Shown here in pieces: positions 8,488 to 17,142 of a stretch of 64,000 nt of DNA (its first letter is position 1; the number at the start of each line of letters is the position of its first letter). The translations under genes and the position numbers were made by a program. The stretch covers positions 4,464,001 to 4,528,000 of the forward strand of contig OZ271831.1 of the NCBI GenBank assembly GCA_965601455.1, written 5' to 3'. Under the pieces are notes generated by a model. It searched no databases and was not told the DNA's origin. It saw nothing but the letters and a program-made list of their open reading frames with translations. Source of the stretch: JANQEU01 sp965601455 (lineage in GTDB: Bacteria; Bacteroidota; Bacteroidia; Cytophagales; Cyclobacteriaceae).

Positions 8488-9747
8488 ATGAGAAAATTTC
8501 TATTGGATAGTGTCTTATGCACACTCTTCATCTTCGGGGTTATGGGACTATTCTCCAGTGTCACATATTTTCGAATCTTTGATCTTTTCGATCCAATTGG
8601 AGAAATGTTCTCTGACTTTGAGTTATCTGACCTAGTCATGTCCCAACTTCGGGCAGCTCCCGATGCAAGTGAAGATATAGTCCTGGTTAATATTGGCTTT
8701 CTAGATCGGGAGGGAATGGCAGCACAGATTGATATTATAAATGATTATAATCCTGTGGCTATTGGTCTTGATGCCTACCTGGGTGAGTTTCCCTCCACCT
8801 ACAGCAAAGACAGCTTACTCATTGAAGTCATAAAAACCACACCTAACCTGGTCATTGGAGATAAACTGTTAGACTATAACGAACACACTGACCAGTTTGA
8901 TTCGCTGCTTCGCCCAGAACCCAGGATAACTGATATCGCAACATTTGGTCATGTCAATCTTCTGACGCAGGCGGCGAATCAAAATGATCTAAAATCATGT
9001 CGTGAATGGTTACCCCAATACAAGGCCAAAGGAATGATGCACAAATCTTTCGCGGTCAAACTAGTGGAAATGGCAGAACCGGAGAAGGCCAAAAAATTTC
9101 TGGATCGTGGTAATGAAATTGAAGGTATTAATTTCAAAGGAAATGCTGTGGATTACGGTCAAACCGAATTTGGCACACGTTATTTCACCCTCGACTACCA
9201 CGACATATTTGAAGGAAACTTTACTCCGGATTTATTTGAGAATAAAATAGTCGTTCTCTGCTTTATGGGAAGTCAATTAGGTGATCAAGAAACTCGAATT
9301 GATCGATATTTTACTCCTTTAAACAAAAACTATGTTGGAAAAGCAGAGCCAGATATGTGGGGAGGCGTGGTGCATGCAAATGCGATTTCCATGATTCTGG
9401 AGGAAGATTACATCGACAGCATGAGTCAGCCAACTTCAATCTTTCTAGCAGTTAGTATTTGTCTTTTTAATGTCCTACTGTTCAAAGTATTCTATGGAGC
9501 CATTCCAAAGTGGTACGATGGCATTACCAAAGTGATTCAGCTGATACAGGTGCTTGGATTGGTGAGCCTGATGATACTCTTGTTTCATTGGTTTAGTTAT
9601 AAGGCTGACTTCACCTTAGCATTAGCAGTTATTGCCCTTTCTGGTGATTCTATCGAAGTCTATCATGGTGTAATCAAGAACCTTTTCTCGAAAGAGGATA
9701 GGAAAGACCTTTTCAGAATTAATCGTGGGTTTCTTAAGAATCGGTAA
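8488..9747 (+). CDS. CHASE2 sensor-domain membrane protein without an output domain
   Basis: Probable membrane protein of 419 residues. One N-terminal span (about 4-30) is followed by a large extracytoplasmic domain with CHASE2 hallmarks: early VLVNIG and GLDAYLGEF strands, and the late motif RIDRYFTPLNKNYVG...MWGGVVHANAISMIL. Two or three C-terminal spans follow (about 312-330, 345-365, 375-390) and a short cytoplasmic tail. CHASE2 usually feeds a kinase or cyclase. Here nothing follows, so it is a stand-alone sensor or stabilising protein. The ATG is preceded by AGGAG. Its 3' end overlaps the convergent next gene by 14 bases. The ligand is unknown. Confidence 0.8.
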   Translation: MRKFLLDSVLCTLFIFGVMGLFSSVTYFRIFDLFDPIGEMFSDFELSDLVMSQLRAAPDASEDIVLVNIGFLDREGMAAQIDIINDYNPVAIGLDAYLGEFPSTYSKDSLLIEVIKTTPNLVIGDKLLDYNEHTDQFDSLLRPEPRITDIATFGHVNLLTQAANQNDLKSCREWLPQYKAKGMMHKSFAVKLVEMAEPEKAKKFLDRGNEIEGINFKGNAVDYGQTEFGTRYFTLDYHDIFEGNFTPDLFENKIVVLCFMGSQLGDQETRIDRYFTPLNKNYVGKAEPDMWGGVVHANAISMILEEDYIDSMSQPTSIFLAVSICLFNVLLFKVFYGAIPKWYDGITKVIQLIQVLGLVSLMILLFHWFSYKADFTLALAVIALSGDSIEVYHGVIKNLFSKEDRKDLFRINRGFLKNR

Positions 9748-10063
9748 GTTCTTCCTGCAATTCTTCTTTCTTCTTTCTTCGAAACCTGTTGATCATCTTC
9801 TTCTCATAGGACCAGAAGAATTCGAATTGACCGAAGATGAATCCATAAAACAATAGGATAACATTGTAGGTAGGAAGTATCAGGATATAATAGACAATGG
9901 AAAACCACATGTTCTGTTCTCCATCTTCAGAAAAATAGGCCACTATTGGCCGTTTCAGAAATAATACTGTTGTCCCTGTACAGGCAAAAACGATCATGAC
10001 TATAATGAATTGCCACGTGCTTTGGATGTTCCACTTTTCCTTTATTCTACTAACCCAACCCAT
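9734..10063 (-). CDS. DUF6787-type small membrane protein
   Basis: A 109-residue protein from ATG 10063 (MGWVSRIKEKWNIQSTWQF); the frame extends to 10105 but that would overlap the upstream gene more deeply. It has two membrane segments (FIIVMIVFACTGTTVLFL and a longer one ending GFIFGQF), then FFWSYEKKMINRF and a highly charged tail. From memory this matches the DUF6787 family of Bacteroidota, sometimes mislabelled as a diacylglyceryl transferase; no such catalytic motif is present. Function is unknown. The start overlaps the end of the pseudouridine synthase gene by 14 bases, so the two are probably in one transcript. Confidence 0.75.
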   Translation of the reverse strand: MGWVSRIKEKWNIQSTWQFIIVMIVFACTGTTVLFLKRPIVAYFSEDGEQNMWFSIVYYILILPTYNVILLFYGFIFGQFEFFWSYEKKMINRFRRKKKEELQEELTDS

Positions 10064-10733
10064 TGATTTCCTCAGAAAAAAGTTGCCATTTTGGTTTTGA
10101 TACAATTGTAATCCGTTCCTTTTTCACCGGATGCTCAAACTCTAGTTTATAGGCGTGCAAAGATATGCCCTTGTTTTGGTTCGCCGAGGGAAAACCATAC
10201 TTTATGTCCCCTTTTATTGGATGCCCAAGATGTGATAATTGTACACGTATTTGATGAGGTCGACCAGTCTTAGGACTAACTTCAAACAGACTAAATCGCT
10301 CATCTATTGCCAAAGAACGGTAAGATAATTGAGCTTCTTTTGCCCCTCGAGTTTTGCCGGTTACCACTCGGGAAACATTATTCCGATTGTCCTTGATAAT
10401 GAAATCGACCAACTCTCTTTTTCTTGTTTTTTGCCGACCCTGTACAATAGCCAGGTATCGCTTGTCGATTTTATCCTCTCGAAAAGCTGTTGTCATTCGA
10501 CTCAAACTTTTCGAAGTCCTGGAAAAAATTACCAAACCACTTACTGGCCGGTCGATGCGATGAGTAGGATGAAGAAAAACCTCTCCCGGCTTTTCATACT
10601 TCACCTTAATGTACTCTTTCCCCCAGTCGGTAAGCGTTTTATCCCCGGTTTTATCCCCTTGAACCAACCAACCACAAGGTTTACTAACAACCAGTAAATG
10701 GTTGTCCTCATATGCAACATAAGGTTTACTCAA
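10050..10733 (-). CDS. RluA-family RNA pseudouridine synthase
   Basis: Converts specific uridines in rRNA or tRNA to pseudouridine. The 227-residue protein is the bare catalytic domain without an S4 domain. The motif HRIDRPVSGLVIF contains the catalytic Asp61; other family segments are YEDNHLLVVSKPCGWLVQ at the N-terminus and GRPHQIRVQLSHLGHPIKGD. The target site cannot be read from sequence. Its start overlaps the end of prfC by 4 bases (coupled), so prfC, this gene and the DUF6787 gene form a translation-linked operon. Confidence 0.93.
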   Translation of the reverse strand: MSKPYVAYEDNHLLVVSKPCGWLVQGDKTGDKTLTDWGKEYIKVKYEKPGEVFLHPTHRIDRPVSGLVIFSRTSKSLSRMTTAFREDKIDKRYLAIVQGRQKTRKRELVDFIIKDNRNNVSRVVTGKTRGAKEAQLSYRSLAIDERFSLFEVSPKTGRPHQIRVQLSHLGHPIKGDIKYGFPSANQNKGISLHAYKLEFEHPVKKERITIVSKPKWQLFSEEINGLG

Positions 10734-12310
10734 AACTCGCTAATCGAATGGAAGGAGATATGAGGAAAGTTGTCTTCCACCATCTGTAACCAGGCCTTAG
10801 ACTCCGCCATGAAGACCAGCTTTCCTTCCTTGTCCCTGGCTATATGGCGATACTTATCTTTGACAAACTCATCCAGTTTTTCCTGGCTTTCCGCACTAAT
10901 CCAGCATGCTTTGTAAATACTTACCGCTTCAAATTTCGCTTTCGCGCCGTATTCATTTTGCAGACGATGCTGTAACACCTCAAATTGAAGAGCCCCAACT
11001 GTTCCAACAACCTTTCTGCTCCCCATTTCATAAGTAAACAATTGCGCAACACCCTCATCCATCAGTTGGAGCAGTCCCTTATCCAATTGCTTGGCTTTCA
11101 TTGCATCCAGGTTCACAACCTCACGAAAAAGCTCCGGTGAGAAACTGGGTATTCCTTTGTATAAACCTTTTTCTCCTTCACTTAGTGTATCACCGATTTT
11201 CAGGTTACCGGTATCATATAGACCCACGATATCCCCTGGGAAAGCTTCATCCACAGTCTCCTTCTGCTGTGCCATAAAGGCAGTTGCATTTGAAAACCTA
11301 AAATTTTTATCCTGCCGAACATGATAGTAATTACTGCCCCTTTGAAACTTGCCCGAACAAATTCGTACAAAAGCAATCCGATTTCTATGCCGGGGATCCA
11401 TGTTTGCATGGATCTTAAAAATAAATCCTGAGAATTTATCTTCATCAGGGACCACCTGCCGAACCTCAGTCTCTCTGGGCCTTGGAGTAGGAGCTATCTG
11501 GATGAAGCAATCCAACAACTCTCGAACACCAAAGTTATTAACGGCACTACCGAAAAATACTGGAGCTACTTGTCCTGACAAATAATCTTCTTCATTGAAT
11601 GGATCATAGACTCCATCAATCAACTCAATATCTTCCCTTAGTTGACTAACAGCCGATTCCGGCAATTGATTATCAATCTCAGGATCATCCACTCCTTTTA
11701 TCTCAACAAGCTTGTCCGACCTTTTGGTTTTACTTGCTTCATAGAGATTCAGGTTGTTCTCATAAATATTGTAAACCCCTCTAAGAGTTTTACCCATGCC
11801 GATTGGCCAACTCATGGGTCGCACTTTAATGGAAAGCTTTTCCTCTATTTCATCCAGAAGCTCAAAAGGATCCCTACCTTCCCGATCTAGCTTATTTATG
11901 AAACACAAAACGGGTGTATTACGCATACGACAAACTTCCATCAGCTTCTCGGTCTGAATCTCAACTCCTTTCACACAGTCAATCACCATCACAACACTAT
12001 CCACTGCTGTCAGTGTGCGGTAGGTGTCCTCAGCAAAATCCTGGTGCCCAGGCGTATCCAGTATATTGATTTTCAGGTTTTGATAGTCGAAAGCCATTAC
12101 GGATGTCGCCACTGAAATTCCCCTTTGTTTTTCAATATCCATCCAATCCGAACGAGTGGTCATGTCAATCTTATTGGATTTCACAGCACCCGCTGACTGG
12201 ATAGCTCCTCCAAAGAGTAACAGCTTTTCCGTGAGTGTAGTCTTGCCGGCATCCGGGTGGGCTATAATCCCAAATGTTCTTCTTTTGTTGATCTCCTGTT
12301 CTAAAGTCAT
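10730..12310 (-). CDS. prfC: Peptide chain release factor 3
   Basis: GTPase that recycles RF1/RF2 from the ribosome after termination. GTPase motifs: G1 AHPDAGKTTL, G2 region with RGISVATS, G3 DTPGHQDF, G4 NKLDREGRD. The domain order and length (526 residues) match RF3. I start at ATG 12310 (MTLEQEINKRRTFGIIA): the longer frame from TTG 12331 would fall on a promoter-like -7 box (12329-12336), so it cannot be used if that promoter is real. It overlaps the downstream pseudouridine synthase start by 4 bases. Confidence 0.96.
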   Translation of the reverse strand: MTLEQEINKRRTFGIIAHPDAGKTTLTEKLLLFGGAIQSAGAVKSNKIDMTTRSDWMDIEKQRGISVATSVMAFDYQNLKINILDTPGHQDFAEDTYRTLTAVDSVVMVIDCVKGVEIQTEKLMEVCRMRNTPVLCFINKLDREGRDPFELLDEIEEKLSIKVRPMSWPIGMGKTLRGVYNIYENNLNLYEASKTKRSDKLVEIKGVDDPEIDNQLPESAVSQLREDIELIDGVYDPFNEEDYLSGQVAPVFFGSAVNNFGVRELLDCFIQIAPTPRPRETEVRQVVPDEDKFSGFIFKIHANMDPRHRNRIAFVRICSGKFQRGSNYYHVRQDKNFRFSNATAFMAQQKETVDEAFPGDIVGLYDTGNLKIGDTLSEGEKGLYKGIPSFSPELFREVVNLDAMKAKQLDKGLLQLMDEGVAQLFTYEMGSRKVVGTVGALQFEVLQHRLQNEYGAKAKFEAVSIYKACWISAESQEKLDEFVKDKYRHIARDKEGKLVFMAESKAWLQMVEDNFPHISFHSISEF

Positions 12311-12328
12311 TTTTTGGTAAATGAGCCG

Positions 12329-12360
12329 CAAAACTAAACGATCCTACCGATTCGGACGAA
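12329..12360 (-). promoter_or_regulatory. Possible promoter of prfC
   Basis: On the minus strand TAGTTTTG (12329-12336) fits TAnnTTTG exactly; TTCG (12357-12360) sits 20 bases upstream in the -33 position. The expected transcript start is about 12 bases before the prfC ATG. Confidence 0.5.
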
Positions 12361-12377
12361 ATGACTAATTTGCATTT

Positions 12378-12542
12378 ATGCCCAAGGAAAGACGCTACAT
12401 CATATACTTTCTTATTGGTGTGGCAATCTATTTTATCATTGACGGTGAAAACATCGAAGTCTCTGAAGTCAACGAAGTTGTTCTTCCCCTTATGCTGGTT
12501 GTCCTGGTCTTGATATTTGGACTTCGCTTCTGGAGGAAGTAA
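12378..12542 (+). CDS. Small membrane protein, 54 residues
   Basis: ATG 12378 to TAA 12540-12542. The product starts MPKERRYIIYFLIGVAIYF and ends FGLRFWRK. It has two hydrophobic segments (about residues 8-21 and 34-49) separated by an acidic stretch (DGENIEVSEVNE) and a basic tail, as in a real two-span protein. Codon use looks normal. It sits between the divergent prfC and the co-directional dnaK. The family is not recognised; small size makes the call moderate. Confidence 0.6.
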   Translation: MPKERRYIIYFLIGVAIYFIIDGENIEVSEVNEVVLPLMLVVLVLIFGLRFWRK

Positions 12543-12677
12543 TTCTCCAAAAAAGATTTCCATACTTTTTCTGCCATAATGTCACATTTTGGATGCCATC
12601 CAGCTATTTGGCACATGCATTGATCATTGTTGAATTGCAGACAGAAAACAGTAAGAACAAAAGAAATAAAGTAAGAC

Positions 12678-14609
12678 ATGGGTAAAATCATAGGCATAGA
12701 TTTAGGTACCACAAACTCCTGCGTTGCAGTGATGGAAGGTAACGAGCCTGTTGTGATCCAAAACAGTGAAGGAAGGAGAACAACCCCATCCATCGTGGCT
12801 TTCTTGGACGGTGGTAAAGGCGAGAGAAAAGTGGGTGATCCCGCCAAAAGACAGGCAATAACCAACCCTGAGAATACCATAAGCTCCGTAAAAAGATTTA
12901 TGGGGAAAAAACACTCAGAAGTTGGATCAGAAATTAGGAATGTCTCTTACAAGCTTGAATCAGGAAATAACGACGTGGTACGAGTGAAAATTGGAGACAG
13001 AAACTATACGCCCCAGGAGATTTCCGCAATGATCCTTCAGAAAATGAAGTCGACAGCGGAAGACTTTCTAGGACAAGAAGTAACAGAAGCGGTTGTAACC
13101 GTGCCCGCTTACTTCAACGATGCAGAGAGACAAGCAACTAAAGAAGCTGGCCAAATAGCCGGACTAGATGTAAAAAGAATTATCAACGAACCAACGGCGG
13201 CGGCACTCGCATATGGACTGGACAAAAAGAACCAGGACATGAAAATCGCAGTATATGACCTCGGTGGTGGAACATTTGATATTTCTATTCTGGAATTAGG
13301 TGAAGGAGTGTTTGAAGTAAAGTCAACAAATGGCGATGTACACCTGGGTGGAGACGACTTTGATGCAGTGATCATCGACTGGCTGGCCGAGGAGTTTTTG
13401 AAGGACGAAAACATTGACCTTAGAAAAGATCCTATGGCGCTTCAGCGTCTGAAAGAAGCTGCAGAAAAAGCAAAAATTGAACTTTCAAGCTCTAGTAGCA
13501 CGGAAATAAATTTACCATACATTATGCCAGTAGATGGCATTCCAAAGCACCTTGTACGCAGCTTGAGCAGGGCCAAATTCGAAAGCCTTGCCGATGATTT
13601 GGTAAGAAGATCTTTGGACCCGGTAAAGAAGGCCTTGGAAGATGCTAAACTATCTACCTCGGAAATAGACGAAGTAATCTTGGTTGGGGGTTCAACTCGT
13701 ATCCCAAAGATTCAAGAGGAGGTAGAAAAGTTCTTCGGTAAGAAGCCTTCAAAGGGCGTTAATCCCGATGAAGTAGTTGCCGTAGGAGCTGCCATCCAGG
13801 GAGGAGTCTTAACCGGTGAAGTAAAAGACGTACTACTTCTCGACGTCACTCCATTGTCACTTGGAATTGAAACGATGGGTGGTGTATCCACTAAGTTGAT
13901 CGAATCCAATACTACCATTCCAACGAAGAAATCAGAGGTATTCTCAACTGCTGCCGACAATCAGCCGTCAGTTGAGATTCATGTTCTTCAAGGTGAAAGA
14001 CCGATGGCTAAAGACAATAGAACCATTGGACGTTTCCATTTGGATGGTATCCCTCCTGCACCTCGTGGCGTGCCTCAAATTGAGGTAACATTCGACATTG
14101 ATGCTAACGGCATCATGAATGTGTCGGCGAAGGATAAGGGTACTGGTAAGGAACAAAAGATTAGAATAGAAGCTTCAAGTGGTCTTACTGATGAAGAAAT
14201 TGATAAGATGAAGCAGGAAGCAGAGGCTAATGCTGAAGCGGATAAAGAGGCGAAAGATAAGGTTGAGAAAATCAACCAGGCGGATTCTCTAGTCTTCCAA
14301 ACGGAAAAGCAGTTGAAGGAGTACGGAGATAAGCTATCTGATGGCAATAAAAAAGCAATTGAAGATGCTCTTGCTAAGTTGAAGGAAGCACATGGAAAGC
14401 AAGATCTCCCTGCAATTGATTCAGCAATGGAGACCCTCAACACCGCTTGGCAAGCAGCTTCTCAGGAAATCTATGCTGCTCAGCAAGCAGCTGGAGGGGA
14501 TGCAGCAGGCGCAGATCCAAATGCGGCAACCGGTGGAGCAGCACCAAATGACGGAGCAGAGGATGTGTCGGACGTAGAATACGAGGAAGTTGACGACAGT
14601 AAAAAGTAG
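12678..14609 (+). CDS. dnaK: Chaperone DnaK (Hsp70)
   Basis: ATP-driven chaperone that binds exposed hydrophobic peptides. The nucleotide-binding domain starts GIDLGTTNSCVAVMEG; other signatures are VYDLGGGTFDISILE and VILVGGSTRIPKIQ, with the linker DVLLLDVTPLSLGIET. The substrate domain and helical lid are complete and end in an Ala/Gly-rich segment and acidic EEVDDSKK. The 643-residue length is normal. It is a single-gene unit: dnaJ and grpE are not adjacent, and a strong terminator follows. I see no convincing CIRCE-type inverted repeat upstream. Confidence 0.98.
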   Translation: MGKIIGIDLGTTNSCVAVMEGNEPVVIQNSEGRRTTPSIVAFLDGGKGERKVGDPAKRQAITNPENTISSVKRFMGKKHSEVGSEIRNVSYKLESGNNDVVRVKIGDRNYTPQEISAMILQKMKSTAEDFLGQEVTEAVVTVPAYFNDAERQATKEAGQIAGLDVKRIINEPTAAALAYGLDKKNQDMKIAVYDLGGGTFDISILELGEGVFEVKSTNGDVHLGGDDFDAVIIDWLAEEFLKDENIDLRKDPMALQRLKEAAEKAKIELSSSSSTEINLPYIMPVDGIPKHLVRSLSRAKFESLADDLVRRSLDPVKKALEDAKLSTSEIDEVILVGGSTRIPKIQEEVEKFFGKKPSKGVNPDEVVAVGAAIQGGVLTGEVKDVLLLDVTPLSLGIETMGGVSTKLIESNTTIPTKKSEVFSTAADNQPSVEIHVLQGERPMAKDNRTIGRFHLDGIPPAPRGVPQIEVTFDIDANGIMNVSAKDKGTGKEQKIRIEASSGLTDEEIDKMKQEAEANAEADKEAKDKVEKINQADSLVFQTEKQLKEYGDKLSDGNKKAIEDALAKLKEAHGKQDLPAIDSAMETLNTAWQAASQEIYAAQQAAGGDAAGADPNAATGGAAPNDGAEDVSDVEYEEVDDSKK

Positions 14610-14633
14610 TCCACTTCCCTGGAGATAGATTTG

Positions 14634-14667
14634 ACCCCTTTCGGAATTACCGAAAGGGGTTTTTTTA
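14634..14667 (+). terminator. Rho-independent terminator of dnaK
   Basis: Perfect stem ACCCCTTTCGG / CCGAAAGGGGT with a five-base loop and a run of T, 24 bases after the dnaK stop. Confidence 0.95.
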
Positions 14668-14729
14668 TGCCTTTTCAATTCGATCTTGGCTATAATCACA
14701 TATTCACAAATCCACTTATCTTGTGGATA

Positions 14730-17102
14730 ATGAAGAATCAAGAATGTTGGTTATTTCTTTTAACTCTGTTAATCGTTTTCGGCTCCTGCCAACCTTCAGA
14801 AGACTCAACTGAAAAATTCTCTATAAAGGAAGGAGCGAAGAATGGAATTTACGTTCTGAATCAGGCATCCTTTGGAGCAAAGGTCTATAAATCGGATTGT
14901 GCCAATTGTCATGGAGTCGATTTGAGAGGTACCGAAGGAGGAACTCCATTAATCGGGTCCCAATTCCTTAACAAATGGAAAGAGCAATCGATGGCTGCAT
15001 TGCTCACCTATACCGAATCTACAATGCCCCAATCAAATCCGGGTTCATACGATCGAGAGACATACGTATCACTGATTGCTTACATTTTGCAATCCAATAG
15101 CTTCCCTCCAGGTAAAAGTGCACTTTCCACTTCCCTGGATTCCTTAACATCTATCCAGATAGGCTCTCCTCCGGAAAGTACACTGGCAAGAAAATTCACT
15201 GGTAGGGATCTTATTGAGCCAATAGAAACCATAGATTGGGAATGGACACAGCATCGAAGTGACTATGCCAGCACGAACTATGCTCCCCTGGAATTAGTAA
15301 ACAAAGGAAATGTCAAGAATCTAAAGATTCTATGGAGATGGAAATCAGACAACTTTGGACCGGCACCTGAAGAGTACTTCAAAGTAACTCCTCTGATGGT
15401 TGGAGGAGTTCTATACTTTACGGCCGGTTGGCGTCGAACAGTTGTTGCCGCAGATGCACGCACCGGTGAAACTCTTTGGATTTACCGGATAGATGAAGGA
15501 GAAAGAACCAGGTTCTCTCCAAGACAAAATTCTGGTCGTGGTGTCTCCTACTGGAGAGGAGAAAATGGAGAATCCGATAGAATTATATTTATTACACCTG
15601 GATATCAGCTTATCGCTCTGAATCCCGAAAATGGTCAACCAATTTCTCAGTTTGGTAAGCAAGGAGTGGTTGACTTAAAAACTCAGCTCGAAGGGGACAT
15701 TGATTTAGTCAAGTCAGCTATAGGTTCCACTTCCCCTCCAATAATAGTTAATGATGTCATTGTAGTAGGTTCTTGTTTCGCTACTGGATTGGCTCCCCCA
15801 TCCCGCAATCAGATTCCTGGTGACATTACTGCTTACGATGTCCGATCGGGAGAAAGAATATGGACATTTCATACCATCCCGAAAGAAGGCGAATATGGAA
15901 ATGAGAGCTGGGAAAATGAGAGCTGGAAATATACTGGGAACGTGGGTGCATGGACATCCTTCTCCGCAGATCCTGAACTTGGATTGGTGTACGTTCCATT
16001 AGAGGCCGCCACTGGTGACTTTTATGGAGGACATCGGCCGGGAGATAATCTCTTTTCCCAAAGTATCGTTTGTCTGGATATAAAAAGTGGCAAAAGAGTC
16101 TGGCACTACCAGACAGTTCACCACGATATCTGGGATTACGATCTTCCTGCTCCTCCAATACTGGCTGATATCGAAGTAGACGGCAAACAGATAAAAGCCC
16201 TGGCCCAGGTGACAAAGCAGGCGTTTACTTTCGTTCTTGATCGAACTAATGGAAATCCGGTATGGCCCATCGAAGAAAGACAGGTACCCCAAAGTATGAT
16301 TCCTGGTGAAAAAACCTCACTCACCCAACCTTTCCCGACAAAACCAGCACCTTTTGATGAACAAGAAATCAATGATGATCTTCTTATAGACTTCACTCCA
16401 GAAATAAAGCAAAAGGCCATTGAAATCGCCAAGAACTATCATTACGGATCTCTTTATACGCCCATTTCCACACCGGAGCTTCCTGATAAATTAGGAACCT
16501 TGATGCTACCAGGACCAACCGGCGGGGCCAATTGGCAAGGGGCTGTACTCGATCCGGGAAGTAATTTTATGTATGTGTCGTCCACCACACTCCCCCGACC
16601 TTTGGCAATGTATACCGAACCCGATGTCTCGGATATGGATTACGTCGCAGGGTTTGCTAAGTCCGTCGTTCCTGGATTAGGTGGTCCTTTTGGACTCCCT
16701 TTACTAAAGCCACCCTGGGGCAGAATTACTGCAATCGATTTGAATTCAGGAGAACACGTCTGGATGATTGCCAATGGAGATTCACCGGATTGGCTGACCA
16801 ACCATCCAAAACTAAAAGGGATAGAACTTCCAAGAACGGGGAAACCTGATCGAGTAGGATTATTGGTAACCAAATCCCTTCTTTTTGCTGGTGAGGGGTC
16901 TGGACTCTATAGTGCTCCCGGAGGTGGAGGAAATATGTTCAGGGCTCATGACAAGAACACTGGCGAAATTCTAGCCGAGATAGAGCTTCCGGCCAATCAA
17001 GCTGGTATACCGATGACGTATGCTATTAATGATAAGCAATATATCGTGGTAGCAGTTGGAGCACCCGGACATCCAGGTGAACTGATTTGCCTTGGACTTT
17101 GA
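14730..17102 (+). CDS. Lipoprotein quinoprotein dehydrogenase with N-terminal cytochrome c domain
   Basis: Predicted PQQ-dependent alcohol/sugar dehydrogenase on the periplasmic side of a membrane. The frame runs back to 14631 through the dnaK terminator; ATG 14730 gives a lipoprotein signal (FLLTLLIVFGSC) and 790 residues. A cytochrome c domain has CANCHG (Cys57, Cys60, His61) and a likely axial Met99 (TMPQSNPG). A beta-propeller of the glucose/quinate dehydrogenase type follows (WEWTQHRSDYASTNYAPL, ARTGETLWIYRI, HHDIWDYDLPAPP, PVWPIEERQVPQS, GPTGGANWQG). The haem domain probably takes electrons from PQQ intramolecularly. The substrate is unknown; no pqq genes are in the window. The stop overlaps the likely promoter of the next gene. 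Confidence 0.88.
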   Translation: MKNQECWLFLLTLLIVFGSCQPSEDSTEKFSIKEGAKNGIYVLNQASFGAKVYKSDCANCHGVDLRGTEGGTPLIGSQFLNKWKEQSMAALLTYTESTMPQSNPGSYDRETYVSLIAYILQSNSFPPGKSALSTSLDSLTSIQIGSPPESTLARKFTGRDLIEPIETIDWEWTQHRSDYASTNYAPLELVNKGNVKNLKILWRWKSDNFGPAPEEYFKVTPLMVGGVLYFTAGWRRTVVAADARTGETLWIYRIDEGERTRFSPRQNSGRGVSYWRGENGESDRIIFITPGYQLIALNPENGQPISQFGKQGVVDLKTQLEGDIDLVKSAIGSTSPPIIVNDVIVVGSCFATGLAPPSRNQIPGDITAYDVRSGERIWTFHTIPKEGEYGNESWENESWKYTGNVGAWTSFSADPELGLVYVPLEAATGDFYGGHRPGDNLFSQSIVCLDIKSGKRVWHYQTVHHDIWDYDLPAPPILADIEVDGKQIKALAQVTKQAFTFVLDRTNGNPVWPIEERQVPQSMIPGEKTSLTQPFPTKPAPFDEQEINDDLLIDFTPEIKQKAIEIAKNYHYGSLYTPISTPELPDKLGTLMLPGPTGGANWQGAVLDPGSNFMYVSSTTLPRPLAMYTEPDVSDMDYVAGFAKSVVPGLGGPFGLPLLKPPWGRITAIDLNSGEHVWMIANGDSPDWLTNHPKLKGIELPRTGKPDRVGLLVTKSLLFAGEGSGLYSAPGGGGNMFRAHDKNTGEILAEIELPANQAGIPMTYAINDKQYIVVAVGAPGHPGELICLGL

Positions 17103-17127
17103 TTACCGATGTAGTGAAGTATTTTTG
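17098..17127 (+). promoter_or_regulatory. Promoter of the rlmL-like gene
   Basis: TTTG (17098-17101), 18 bases, then TATTTTTG (17120-17127): both elements fit the Bacteroidota consensus exactly. It overlaps the upstream stop codon and places the transcript start about 10 bases before the TTG start. Confidence 0.6.
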
Positions 17128-17142
17128 CCAAAAATCTGATCA

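Noticed and set aside
12543..12677. CIRCE element or heat-shock promoter upstream of dnaK
   Set aside because: I looked for TTAGCACTC/GAGTGCTAA-like arms and for a sigma-32-type pair. Neither is present.
12702..12914. Long antisense frames inside dnaK and other conserved genes
   Set aside because: They mirror strongly coding plus-strand frames and have shadow-type composition (Ser/Arg/Leu-rich) with no motif.
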